Made by a program: the position numbers and the translations under genes. A model generated the notes under the pieces. The model was not told the origin of the DNA, did no database searches, and was given only the letters and a program-made list of their open reading frames with translations. From Xanthostigma xanthostigma (Eukaryota; Arthropoda; Insecta; Raphidioptera; Raphidiidae), in assembly GCA_963575645.1 (NCBI GenBank), contig OY754475.1, positions 8,060,001 through 8,124,000 on the forward strand: a stretch of DNA of 64,000 bases. The letters are read 5' to 3'. Positions 10,083-20,269 of the stretch are shown here, piece by piece; position 1 is the first letter of the stretch, and every line of letters begins with the position of its first letter.

Positions 10083-10777
10083 AGACGAATAGTCGTACAA
10101 TTAATAAATCTAATATTTGTCCACAATCCTGCGATTTTTTATTAATTATTATCTCGATGGACACGATATCTAATACAATAGTTATTGTTTTGAATTTTCC
10201 TATTGTACTTGAAAAAGTCGAAATCTATAGACGAAACGTCGTACATTAACAAACCTAACTCTTTGGCCACAATCTTGCGTTTTTTCTTAGTAATTATTAT
10301 CTCGATGCACACGATATCTAATATACCTTTGAGAATGTTTTAAGCGTTTAACTATTCCAAAATTCAAACTATTATCGAAGTTATAGCAATAAGTTCATAT
10401 TAGTCATAGATCATTCAATCAGTTAGTTTTTTCTTTTGCGTTTTTCTCGAAACTACATTTTTCAAAACGATGTACATGATATCTCAATATCTACTCAAGC
10501 GATTAAGTTGAAATTTACAACACTTATTTTTTATATTATCTACAATGTAACTTAGGATGTTTTTGACTGAGTACCATGTTCAAGAGATACATTTTTCAAA
10601 CTCAAAATTTCGATTCAATACGAGGTTTTTTTTTCAAATAGCTGTTATTTCTATAAAAAAATTGCAAATTGTTTATAAAACTACTATATGTGTGTAAAAT
10701 AAGGATCACTTTATCGCCAAAAAAAAGTTTCTTTTTATGCCTAGTTTTTCGAGCGTTAAAGTGGCCTAACCCCTTAA

Positions 10778-11570
10778 ACTAACTATATATTGATATTAAT
10801 AAAAACATTAAGAGCACTGTGGTTGAAACAACAAAAAATAAAGAATAGTTAGTTTTTACCACTACAGTTTTGTTAGCGGATGTACATTTCGGGAGCTATT
10901 TTCTCATCTTCAGGAAACACTAAACTGTTATGGTAAGAAGTAATTATTTTTAATTTTTATAGATATTAAACTAATTGAAACACTCGGCAAACAATTTTGT
11001 TGCAGTCTGTATGAAAACAAGAGAACAGTAAAACAAAATCCGCACGGTAACAAGTCATGAGGACATTTCAAGTGCGTCTTCTGTAAAAGACGATCGTCTT
11101 TTGTGTGAGCAACGCAAGATGGCGCTGCTTACGTCAGCAGTAAAATAATGAAAAATGGACGAGGACTTGCCCCGAGACTTCATTGAAAACAAAACAGAAA
11201 TGTATACCTACAGTCGACCAAATAAATATAACACAATAATCTTAAAATACATTATGTACTGTCTGTTGTCGTAAAGCAAAATTGAGATTTAACCATTCAG
11301 TATATTTCTCGCTCTATTTTTCCAACAACGCGAACGTCGTGAAACACGAGTCGAACCTTTATTCATCAAAACTAACGTACTATTTTATTGTAAATAAATC
11401 TTATTTCTTGTGTTTTAACGTAACATTCGTTTAAAAAATGTTGATGCCTCGAACAGTTGCGAACATTCCCGGGAAGATTGCTTCACAAAATAATAATGCT
11501 TTCTCCTAACCAAATTGTACACAAAACATTCCACTAACTTTAATGTTTTACAACCATATACCTACACTTC
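10778..11570. other. No gene seen
   Basis: Mostly unique AT-rich DNA. A small inverted motif (AAGACGATCGTCTT) sits near 11088. No exon or repeat ends were found. Confidence 0.45.
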
Positions 11571-12261
11571 AAAAAAATTGGTTGTCTGTAAAGTCGGTTT
11601 ACGGACGATACTTTTACGTGATAACGTATTCCGCTCGAAAATCATATTTAATAATACCTACATAACCTAAATTTTAGTAGCTGTCAAACTATATTTTTAC
11701 CGACTAATAATTTGATCAACCAAAGCAAAATACATATTTTTAAGCAATTATAAAAGACATTTAAAAGAATGTATATATATTATATATTTGTTAACAAACC
11801 GTATAATTTATCTGCTGTTATGAAATGCAGATCCATTATCGTGCGTTCAGTTATACTTTGGCTTGGATGAATCGGTAATAATTATATGACACAAAAAATA
11901 TCCGTGCAAAAACGAACAAATAACGATGTATTATCTGAAAAATTGCTTTAAAAATTCGATAATTTATGACATTTTTATTAGATATCTTGATTTTAAGTCT
12001 TAATTTCCACGGTTTATAAAACAAAGGCCATCTGTCAGATGTAGCTTTCGCTGGAACAGCCGAAAAAAATGTTGAACGCACACTACTCTCTGATGTCACG
12101 CGAGAAAAAATGCGTACAAGCCGACGCCGATCGTGCTTCTCTATCGCTTATACTGCCCTCTCACTTGCACGCACAGTGTCAGGCGGAACGTTACGGCGTT
12201 ACACTTTTTCGTGCGTGCAGCTGGTGTTTTCATCAATTTATAAGACGTTATCACGTCAAAA
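11571..12261 (+). mobile_element. Family F element (TTGGTTGTCTGTAAAGTCGG ... TTATCACGTCAA), copy 1, long form
   Basis: It shares the left end TTGGTTGTCTGTAAAGTCGG, the inner TTTACGTGATAACGTATTCC, the CAGGCGGAACGTTACG core and the right end GACGTTATCACGTCAA with four other copies (15621, 34318, 34721, 41257). About 350 extra bases (11705-12060) lie in its middle. No transposase is visible. Apparent ORFs here are in the element's core. Confidence 0.75.
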
Positions 12262-13180
12262 GGTTAATAAACAACACATAAATAAATTCACAAGAGCAAC
12301 TAAAGATATAATACTCCACGTTTATAGGCTAGGTATTATGATCTATGTGGCGGCCATTATTATTTTATCAGGCGCATAAATATTTATACTCTTGAAGTCA
12401 GATAGAATAGATTTATACCTGCAGTAAATATAATATTGTTTGGTGAGTTGAATTTTCGTTATTTATTCGGAGTAATAGCTGCCTGAAGAACAAATGAATC
12501 GAATAAATAACTACTTAAGTTCAAGGGATATGACCATAAATATAACAAAAATAGGGTCACATTGGACTTCAAACAGTCCTGGGGTCCGACAAACAGACTC
12601 CCCTTGACAATAATCATTATAGAAGAAAAAAAATTGGGTTGCAGGATCAACCCTTTTATTTATTCTGCAACTTGAAGTTTACTTTCGAACAAAATAAAAC
12701 ATTTAACCTGTTAATAATAAATTTATTGATTTTCTTATGCGACAAAATTGGTCCTTTGAGTCGCACGTATTTATTAATTACAATTACTGACGCAGAACAT
12801 ATTCGATTAAAATTCACTTTGTACATCAATTAACTTTTACAATTAAATATCTTAAAACTTAAGTGGGTCCTTTACAAGTAGTACCTACAAAATAACGCTC
12901 GTTATTCGATACTGTTTTTTTTGTATTACGATTTATTCCTATGAATTAGGTACCCATTTTATTCCATCCGTTGAGAACGATTTTACTCTGAACAAAAAAA
13001 AATATCTTTTTACAATTCACTTCAGAGATAGAGATAGTAGTTTTACATTATTATACTCCCTCGGGATCTTAGCTTTCTCCTGAGCTACGCAAGCTGTTGA
13101 AGTGTGATTGCATGTTGATGCGAGACAGAACTATGCGAGTTGACAGCGAACAGACGAAGAAACAACTTACGTTCCGAGAC
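12262..13180. other. No gene seen
   Basis: AT-rich with a GC-richer patch at 13070-13180, and no recognised features. Confidence 0.45.
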
Positions 13181-13182
13181 TA

Positions 13183-13363
13183 GATTTTAGATAGTGACGT
13201 CACTACGGTTAGTGTTGTTGGGTATACCTTAGTAACAATTTGCTCGCCTTAGGTCATACGGATTTGTACTGAACTCGTACAAATCCGTATGACCTAAGGC
13301 GAGCAAATTGTTACTAAGGTACACCCAACAACACTAACCGTAGTGACGTCACTATCTAAAATC
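13183..13363. mobile_element. Near-perfect palindromic MITE with TA flanks
   Basis: Arms of 88 bases (13182-13269 and 13277-13364) match at 87 positions around a 7-nt spacer (TGAACTC). If TA is the duplication, the element runs from GATTTTAGATAGTGACGTC to its complement with TA on both sides. It is non-coding. The very high arm identity suggests a recent origin or frequent conversion. Confidence 0.75.
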
Positions 13364-13375
13364 TATTTACATAGA

Positions 13376-13560
13376 GTGGACTCTCGTTAATTTGAATCTC
13401 TCGATAATTTGATATTTTTTCCCGATCCCTTGAAAAATACTCGATAAATTAAATAAAATCAATATTAACTGGTCCCCTCGGTAATTTGAAGTTGAAGGAA
13501 TAGTATCTATTTTAAATTCGGGCTTCCTTAGTCTCTATAATTTGAAGCCTTTTATCATGC
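13376..13560 (+). mobile_element. pogo/Tigger-like end fragment
   Basis: GTGGACTCTCGTTAATTTGA, then CTCGATAATTTGA, resembles the CAGT(A/G)GA(A/C)CTCG(A/T)TAATTCGAA ends of pogo/Tigger elements. No right end is found, so this is a fragment. Confidence 0.55.
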
Positions 13561-13599
13561 ACATACCTGTCGTTTGTTGACATGAATGAATATTGTGAA

Positions 13600-14380
13600 T
13601 TACAGACGCTCGACAATACAGCAATACAATTTGAAAAGCGCCACTCAGTGAACTTACGAATAAATCCCTCTGAGTATGAATAAAAAGTCAACGCGTTTTA
13701 TAAACAATAAACGCAACGTTCTGATTGGCTATTTCCGTTGGTCCAATAAGCACAATCACCGGTTGTTTCGGATGACACAGCCTTTTATTGCAAACACGTC
13801 GGAGACGACCGAAAAGCGTATACCCATAATATTATCTCTCTTCCTTTACCGGGAGCAACGCCGCGGTCCGGGAACTGTTCTCGAAGTGAAATAAGAACAC
13901 CGGAAACAAATGTCGATATTATATGTCGTGATAAATCGCAATCAATGCCATTACGTAGCCGAAACCGTTAATATTAAACGACAATTCAATAAACACCCCT
14001 TTACCCCTTCTCTGTACGTCACAGTGTTGTCGCCAAGACGACGAACTAATTTTGTTTGTCGCGCGATAACAATGAAAAACTTTCCGATTTTGACGCTTTT
14101 GAATTTCGACATTTTGCGAATTTATACAATTGATCTGAACGTTCAGTTTCTTTGATGCTGCGTTACTTAATGCGTTGTCCTCTTATTCTTTTCCGGTAGC
14201 CCCTCTCCCCTTGAAGCTATTTAAAATATTCGCGGCCCTCTGAAAACTAGTACGAACTTAAGAGAAAAACAAATTTAATATTATAGGTACAAAAAAGCTA
14301 CGTGATCCTTTGAAAACTAATACGTACCAGAATTAAAAAAAAAAGATATAGGTACAGGAAAAGTGTGGGACACCTGACAA
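13600..14380. other. Unique GC/CpG-richer stretch, function unknown
   Basis: From 13680 to 14090 the DNA is richer in CG than its surroundings and has no other copy in the window. Two short open frames (72 and 81 codons) lack recognisable motifs. It may be regulatory DNA or an old transposon interior. Confidence 0.3.
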
Positions 14381-14384
14381 ATTT

Positions 14385-14460
14385 TAAAGAAATTCTAGTA
14401 ACTAAATTTCGCCTTGTCAACTAACAAAATTTTAGTAATTAAACATCTGTAACTAAATTT
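14385..14460. repeat. Repeat G (GTAACTAAATTTCGCC), copy 1
   Basis: Contains TAGTAACTAAATTTCGCC and a second GTAACTAAATTT. Fuller arrays occur at 37690-37930, and a partial copy near 15118-15150 (TGTCATCTAGTTGTCGCC). Confidence 0.6.
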
Positions 14461-14484
14461 ATATTTGAAAAATAAAAGTATCCA

Positions 14485-14559
14485 CCAATTTTTCAGGCAA
14501 TATATTAACAAAAAAATATATTATAAATTTTTTTGTTAATATAATGTCTGAAAAATTGG
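14485..14559. repeat. Imperfect 75-nt hairpin
   Basis: CCAATTTTTCAGGCAATATA is matched by the complementary sequence ending TGTCTGAAAAATTGG. The same CCAATTTTTTCAGAC block lies beside the hammerhead-like motif at 22892. Confidence 0.6.
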
Positions 14560-14580
14560 TCGATAATTTTATTTATTCAA

Positions 14581-14940
14581 CACGCGTGACTAATATATAA
14601 TTTCGGGGCCCTGCTAAATTCGGGAGAAATAATAAACTACTTCATGTTGACGCGTAGAGTGCTAATAATGAGCCGTACTGTACGATAATGAATTTTCTGG
14701 ACCAACAGGAACGCAGTAGCGAGCCGAAGCCGTACAATAATGAATTAAAACTGCACGGTATCTGGACCAATAGGAACGCGGTAGGCGGTAGCGATTTGTA
14801 TATATGAAAACAGCATCGCAATTCAGCGAAAGTCAGGGCCATCTTGTGTGCATCGAGGGCGGTGGGTACGTCAATCAATGAAGTGATTTATTATTTTCCC
14901 TCTTTTATCAGGGCCCCGATTAAATATTACTCGTGCTAGT
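14581..14940. mobile_element. TIR element with inner duplication
   Basis: Inverted ends centre on TTTCGGGGCCCTG and its complement near 14920, flanked by ATAATAAAC/TACTTCAT blocks. Inside, an AATGAATT...CTGGACCAAYAGGAACGC unit is duplicated (about 14685-14790). Family unknown. Confidence 0.5.
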
Positions 14941-15075
14941 TGAATAAAATATTATGTGCGAGCATTGATCGAAGGAGAATATTCCACTCGCGTGTTAGCG
15001 CACTCACTACGCTCGTGCGGCAAATTTCACGCTCATGGAATCTTCTCCTTCTCTCACTAGTCGCACAATCTACTA

Positions 15076-15200
15076 TTATTGAAGAGTTCTAATCAGATGT
15101 TAATCAAAGATTTAAATTTTACCTTGTCATCTAGTTGTCGCCTTTAACAGTTCCGCAGGAAATTTCTGGATAAATTGATATAGGCCAGATTAAATTGTTC
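15076..15200 (+). repeat. Fragment of the repeat beside the 22892 motif
   Basis: GAAGAGTTCTAATCAGATGT and ATCAAAGATTTA recur at 23017-23050, next to the hammerhead-like unit. Together with 14485-14559 they suggest one broken larger element. Confidence 0.5.
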
Positions 15201-15620
15201 GGGCAAAGCCGGGCTAGTAATATATTAATTAACGATATATAAAGTAATTGCAAAACAAACACGATAAGCAATTAAATCTAAGTAATTGATCACTCTACCG
15301 GGTTACAATGTATAAGAGAATTTTATAGTAAAGTTTGTTGGATATTTACTGAAAATGTACGCTTTACACAGAAACATTATTTTTTTATTGAAATTGTGAA
15401 TTTAAGTAGTGTTACAGAGCCATCTTTTTAATTTTATTGCAACATAAAAATTCCAAACATCTTTAAGTATCGATCGGGTCGAGTTTAGACAAGAGAAAAA
15501 CACGTAACACTGTATTATATTTTAAAAGCGCTTCAGAAAACACACAGTGCAAATACTTTTAAAGCTTCGAGTATCCTCGTATAAAGGAATTATCCACAAA
15601 TTCCTAGCGGAATATTTATT
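15201..15620. other. No gene seen
   Basis: AT-rich, no recognised feature. Confidence 0.45.
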
Positions 15621-16300
15621 TTGACGTGATAACGTCTTATAAATTGATGAATCACCAATCTTATAAATTGATAAAATACCGACTGAATGCACGAAAAAGT
15701 GTAACGTTCCTAAATCCTAACGTTCGTAACGCGTAACGTTCCGCCTGACCCTGTGCGTGCTTTTTGCTAATTTCTCGCTCAATTTAAATCAGATCGGTTT
15801 GAAACCAGTCTTAAACGAAAGAGGAGAACATTTTACATAGATTTCGTATAACAGAATTTGCCTAAACAGTTTTTTTATACAAATTTATATAGAAAAATAT
15901 TTTATACAAATTTATATAGAAAAATAGCTATATAAATGCAATGTTGTCTAATGCATGGCGCGACGCGGTCGGTCGTCTTTGTTTGCCGTACATTGAAATT
16001 AGAAGATAACGTATGTCTTGTCTTAACATGAAAACGGCTGCATTTCTAATGTTTAATTCAATTTTTTGACATTAGTATTTTGTGAAATGCAACGCCTTCT
16101 AAGTTAAGTATTGGAATAACTAATTATTATTAGAACATAATACTTTGACAGTTGCAAACGTCACTTTTGACATTTCTTATCATTCCGACACCAAGGATAA
16201 GCGGATTGAAACCAAATTTTGGGAGGTTTAGGTTATGTATTACGGAATACGTTATCACGTAAAACTATCGTCCGTAAACCGACTTTAGAGACAACCAATT
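15621..16300 (-). mobile_element. Family F element, copy 2, long form
   Basis: Begins TTGACGTGATAACGTCTTAT and ends ACCGACTTTAGAGACAACCAA, the reverse orientation of copy 1. The middle (about 15770-16230) is longer than in 41257-41500. It includes ATTGAAACCAAATTTTGGGA, also found near 28150. Confidence 0.75.
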
Positions 16301-17440
16301 TTTTTTTTAATATTCCGCAAGGAACAAACAGTCAACAAATTCTTTATTTATACAACTATTAAGTCTATGTGTAATCTTCTCCATCAAAATATTTTGTAGA
16401 GACGTGACAAGTGACCATCTACTAACAATGATGGTTGCAGAAAGGATTGTCAAAAAAATTGATTTGACAATGCCTCCACCTTAGTTTAATGCTCTACAAT
16501 CGATTTTTTGTTACATTTTCAATCTCAAGAACGAATTTTAACCCACCGCGCTAAAAGAAGTTTGGATAAACTAAAAAAAAAAACAATTACACTTTTCAAA
16601 TATTACAGTTAAGTCGTTAATTTGATTAAAGGCAGTAAATCTTTTACAACTTACTTTAAAGAAAAAGCTTTGGTTTTGCGTTATAGACAGAGAACGCGCT
16701 AGAGAGAGAAAGGTCCGAAGAGAGTTGAACGCGGGGGGACGATTGGGGAAATGAGAAGAATTTATATGTCTGATAGATAAATAATGTTTCTTGTGGAAAG
16801 AGAACTTTTAGAAGCTTTTAAAGATAACGCACATCTATAAACAGGGTGTCGCAACAATTAATACACATCATACAATTGGGCTTTTGAATGAAATTTTTTT
16901 TTGTCATACATGGAAAGATCGTATATAAGTTTTATAACAAAACTATTTTTCTTTTTTTTATTTTCGTTATAATTCAAAAGTTATATCAAATTAAAAATAA
17001 ATTTTTGTACCCAGTTCCGAGAACGCGCCGACATTTCCCGAACATAATGTGACGTCATAATGGTAATTTATATTATAATAATACATGTAGAAGCCATTGA
17101 TAGTAGGTATACTGCGTATATACATTTTACCATTATGACGTCACAACTGTCAAAAACAATTTTAGTGCGTTTGCAGTCACGTGATTTTTTTTAATATTTT
17201 ATCAATTTTAAATTGCTTATAATTAATTTAAAAAAAGTTTTTTGAAAGTTTTTCGCATCGATTATCAATATTATTTATAATAAAGTTTTAAAATACAATA
17301 AAAAAATCGATAATTATTTTTTTTTCAAAAGCCTAATTTAAAAGCCGAAAGATGTACCTACATTCTTTAAAAATATTCAGAAGATAATTTTTTGGCACAT
17401 TTTATACTGTACTTTTGAGTGATCATTGAATAAAGTTCTA
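16301..17440. other. No gene seen
   Basis: Unique AT-rich DNA. CAGGGTGTCGCAACAATTAA at 16841 looks like a transposon end, but no inverted partner was found. Confidence 0.4.
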
Positions 17441-17818
17441 TTATTCAACTCATGCGCGTTATTCATGTTTTATCATGCCTAAAAACCGAACCCTAAATAG
17501 CCATTTACCGACTGGTGACAATTCCTTGTCATAACTCAATGAAGATTCCTACTAGCTCGGCCATTGTGGAGTAATGAAAATAAACGTAACTGTTTTCTGA
17601 GTCGTAACGAAATAGTAGGTAACAACAACTCCGTTGTTAAAATTGAGAGGCCGAATGTTTTCGACATGGAGTTTATTCATAACCGGCTAACCTCAAACCA
17701 AAACATTGAATCGTGCTGTTAGTATTGACAGTTTTTTTTATAAAGAAATAAATAGATATTTACAACATCTCATTAATAACAATAAATAAAACATGAATAA
17801 CGCGCAATTGTTGAATAA
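17441..17818. mobile_element. TIR element, TTATTCAAC...GCGTTATTCATGTTTTAT ends
   Basis: The left GCGCGTTATTCATGTTTTAT is matched in inverse at 17787-17806, and the outer TTATTCAAC at both ends. About 378 bp, non-coding, family unknown. Confidence 0.6.
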
Positions 17819-17991
17819 AATTATGGGCGCAACTTGTAGGCTAAGTCATGACCTGTCAGCGCGATGAATGACTTAGACTACTAGTTACGCCAATAACTAT
17901 TCTATTCTTACCCCTCAAAAAACAAACTACTTTTACGAAGGGCAATGCTTCTATTGGCTCGGTAGCATAATACAATAAACATTTGACTCAC

Positions 17992-18016
17992 CGGTATTCA
18001 GCTGCATCCTCAGCAT
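17992..18016 (-). CDS. Candidate 25-nt microexon (best of the set)
   Basis: On the reverse strand TTTTTATTTGTTTCAG precedes and GTGAGTCAAATG follows a 25-nt island that is GC-richer than its surroundings. It is open in two frames. One reads MLRMQLNT and the other AEDAAEY, completed to D...R with typical flanking bases. Both splice signals are close to consensus. If real, a long-intron gene crosses the window on the reverse strand. Its parent protein is not recognised, and a chance pair cannot be excluded. Confidence 0.45.
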
Positions 18017-18309
18017 CTGAAACAAATAAAAAGCCATTAATTTTTGGATTTCAAAATGAATATAATAAAAAGCATACAAAGGCAATCAAATAATAATAAT
18101 TTAAAAAAGGTATGAAAAAATGAGCACAGTAATGAGTAACGTCATCTTTAGGTGTAAAAACGAACAACTCAAATGCGTTTGTATTCTAGTAAATAAGGCT
18201 TTTCATAAGACCGTCTGTTTCATTAAATCGGCGACCTATCGGTCGTCATGATAACGATTTGGCCGACACGTCGCGGTTAGTAGAGATAAATATTCTTAAA
18301 ATTATTTAA
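18017..18309. other. No gene seen
   Basis: AT-rich intron-like DNA upstream of the candidate microexon. Confidence 0.4.
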
Positions 18310-18488
18310 TTAGATAAATTGTAGGAAGTTGGAAAAGTTGATAAGCTTGAATTTGATTTTATTAAATTGGACGTTTCGTCATTTAATGATGACTTGCTGA
18401 TGAAGTCATAATTAAATGACGAAACGTCCAATTTAATAAAATCAAATTCAAGTTTATCAACCTTTCCAATTTCCTACGATTTATCTAA
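18310..18488. repeat. Hairpin element containing GACGAAACGTC arms
   Basis: Arms of about 75 bases (TTAGATAAATTGTAGGAAG and its partner) with few mismatches fold around an asymmetric centre. The right half of the centre holds CTGATGA, absent from the left arm. Confidence 0.8.
18394..18431 (+). ncRNA. Hammerhead-ribozyme-like motif 1
   Basis: In order: TTG, CTGATGA (18397-18403), A, stem GTCAT, loop AATTAA, stem ATGAC, GAAA (18421-18424), CGTC, CAA. The CUGANGA and GAAA boxes flank a perfect 5-bp helix, and TTG/CAA can form the start of helix I. One extra A lies between CUGAUGA and helix II compared with the canonical hammerhead. Helix III would be only the self-complementary ACGU, which is known to work in dimers of minimal hammerheads. 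Activity is unproven. Confidence 0.45.
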
Positions 18489-18540
18489 CTAATATTATAC
18501 TATGGAAACGAATAATGAAAAATTATTTAATATTAAACGA

Positions 18541-18790
18541 CTAGCGGCCCGGTCCGGCTTGGCCCGAATTTGTAGATTGCCACCGTTTTTTCGTCGACTT
18601 GCGTTGCAATATTAATTGGTCTCCATGAAAAGCGCTTTTATTTTAACGCGATAATATATAGCCAATATCCATTCTGAAGATTCATTCTAAATATTGGTGG
18701 AAAAATTTTGAATTCGCATGAGAAGTTTCGGAGATTACCTCCTGCATCCAAACTTGCAAACTTTACTGCTACTTTTGAGAAAGAGAGAGT
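18541..18790 (-). mobile_element. Helitron-like family C, 3' end intact
   Basis: In reverse orientation it ends CTAG after an A. The CGGCCCGGTCCGGCTTGGCC hairpin region comes next, then CACCGTTTTTTCGTCGACTT, and lastly the GCAAACTTTACTGCT 5' region, which lacks a clear TC start. Other copies: 19067, 22700, 32091, 55283, 56990, 59584. Confidence 0.7.
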
Positions 18791-19066
18791 GTTGCTACAT
18801 CATTATTTGGGACACTCTGTATAAATTCTGGTTCACTTTCAATTTGAAAAGTAAGAAGGTTTCTGATCGACACAGAACTGTTTATGTGCTCTCATATATA
18901 AAAAAGCATATCGTTTAAGTGATGTAAAAGGTTCATTGAGTCAGATTTTACACACACTGCGGAACAGTTGCCATCTTTTACGATTTAAAAAAACGTAAGA
19001 GCAGTGTTGGCAAATACTTAAAAAAAATATGTCGCTTCTTTGCAAAAAACTTCGATATTTTGTCAA

Positions 19067-19215
19067 CCAGCGGCCCGGTCCGGCTTCGCTTGAATTTGTA
19101 AATTGAAACCGTTTTTACGTCGTTGCAAAATTGATATCAAAGAAGAGCGCTTAACATTAAAATGGGTACAATAAGCTATCCTTAAAAGATAGACATATGC
19201 CATCACGGACTTTCC
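19067..19215 (-). mobile_element. Helitron-like family C fragment
   Basis: CAGCGGCCCGGTCCGGCTTC and AACCGTTTTTACGTCG match the family 3' half. The terminal CTAG is CCAG here, and the 5' half is missing. Confidence 0.6.
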
Positions 19216-19632
19216 TGTAGACCTATTAAAAGAGGAACAATTCCACCATACACTGTTTTATTATATATATCGAAATGATCGGGCAGCGTTTTTGCTGAAA
19301 GCTCCCAGTCGGCTTGATTTTTTCCGACATCTTCAAAAATCATCGTCATATTTCAACCAATTTACACAAAACATAAATTAATTATACACATAAACCTTCC
19401 TCGTTTATCGCTCTTTCTGTTAGTGAAAATCGTATATGAAAATCCGTTCGGTAGTTTTTGAGTTTATCGCGTTCAGACGGACAGACAGACGCGTCGGTGT
19501 GATCGCGGATCAGAATCTGACAACCGGGGACTTGCAACAGATGTGCCGCGGCATATAAACAACTACAGTGCGCTCGGCTAAAGAAGACCGATGGGGAAAG
19601 GGCGAGAAGTTGCTGATGTGTTTCATTGTGTC
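19216..19632. other. No gene; transposon-derived tail
   Basis: ATGAAAATCCGTTCGGTAGT followed by CAGACGGACAGACAGACG is the kind of sequence found near ends of interspersed insect repeats. No boundaries can be set. Confidence 0.4.
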
Positions 19633-20261
19633 TAGGGTTTGCAGTATCGGTACTGAAATCGAATTTGTATTTCCCGGTACTGAAGGAGATCCAGTATCGA
19701 GAAGTTCGATACTTTCGGTAGGTACTAGAGAAAAAATGTGTTAAATGCTTGTGCGTGAAATTATATGTTGGAAATAGTTTTGAAGATGAAAAAGGAACCT
19801 TAAATTCAAATTTAATAAATTGTACCTATTCAGTATGGCTGTATGGTTTTGAAAAATTCACAAAAATTCTAGACTCGTAGTCGTAACACTCGTAACTTAA
19901 CAGAAACTCTTAGGCCTAGTTTATATGAGAGGCGTTCAACGCGCGTTGGCCCAACGCGCGTTGAACGCCTCTCATATAAACTAGGCCTTATAGTCATAAT
20001 TGACAGTAACTTTCTTACATAACGACAATGAAAAGAAAAAATATTTTACATATTCTAAAAAGAAATTGAGGTAAGGTCACATGGGTGTTGTTTAATCACA
20101 GGCGACGATTTGAAAAATAGTTAAAACATTTAAATTAGTATAATTTCTTGTAGTACCAGAATTCCCGGGAAATGGGTTCTATTTCCCGGAATTAAAGGCG
20201 ATGAAATTTCTCGGGAATTCCCGGAAAATTCAGTACCGGGAATATCCGAGAGCAATCCCTA
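19633..20261. mobile_element. hAT-type MITE, 8-bp TSD ATTGTGTC, with nested MITE
   Basis: Ends TAGGGTTTGCAGTATC and the complement of TAGGGATTGCTCTCGG. A perfect ATTGTGTC lies on both sides (19625-19632 and 20262-20269). The interior is rich in GGTACTGAA and CCCGGGAA motifs. A palindromic Harbinger-type MITE (19913-19987) sits inside. Confidence 0.85.
19913..19987. mobile_element. 75-bp palindromic PIF/Harbinger-type MITE at TTA
   Basis: The 77-base palindrome (38-base perfect arms, 1-nt spacer) has GGCCTAGTTTATATGAGAGG ends and direct TTA repeats at 19910-19912 and 19988-19990. The inner GTTCAACGCGCGTTGG is strongly CpG-rich. The TTA duplication fits PIF/Harbinger. Confidence 0.8.
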
Positions 20262-20269
20262 ATTGTGTC

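Larger units (their letters stand above)
8970..10321. mobile_element. Retroposon-like insertion with 15-bp TSD and inverted hammerhead-like arms
   Basis: The insertion is bounded by a perfect 15-bp direct repeat, TATACCTTTGAGAAT (8955-8969 and 10322-10336). Such a length suits target-primed retroposition, not a cut-and-paste transposon. It consists of two inverted arms (about 8980-9230 and 10046-10300). Each arm has two units with AGGATTGTGGACAAA, then a GTCTA...TAGAC stem next to GACGAAACGT. Inverted long-terminal modules with ribozyme-like motifs recall Penelope-like elements, but no reverse transcriptase is present. Confidence 0.6.
8899..10773. mobile_element. Outer piggyBac-type element, interrupted
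   Basis: Left end AGGGGTTACCC and right end complement GGGGTTAGGCC are short inverted repeats, each abutted by TTAA (8895-8898 and 10774-10777). About 510 bp of the element remains after removing the insertion at 8970-10321. TTAA points to piggyBac. The ends are less alike than in 3208-3880. Confidence 0.55.

Noticed and set aside
12069..12379. ORFs at 12069, 12110, 34587 and 41035-41461
   Set aside because: They lie in the core of family F elements and are not conserved as one frame.
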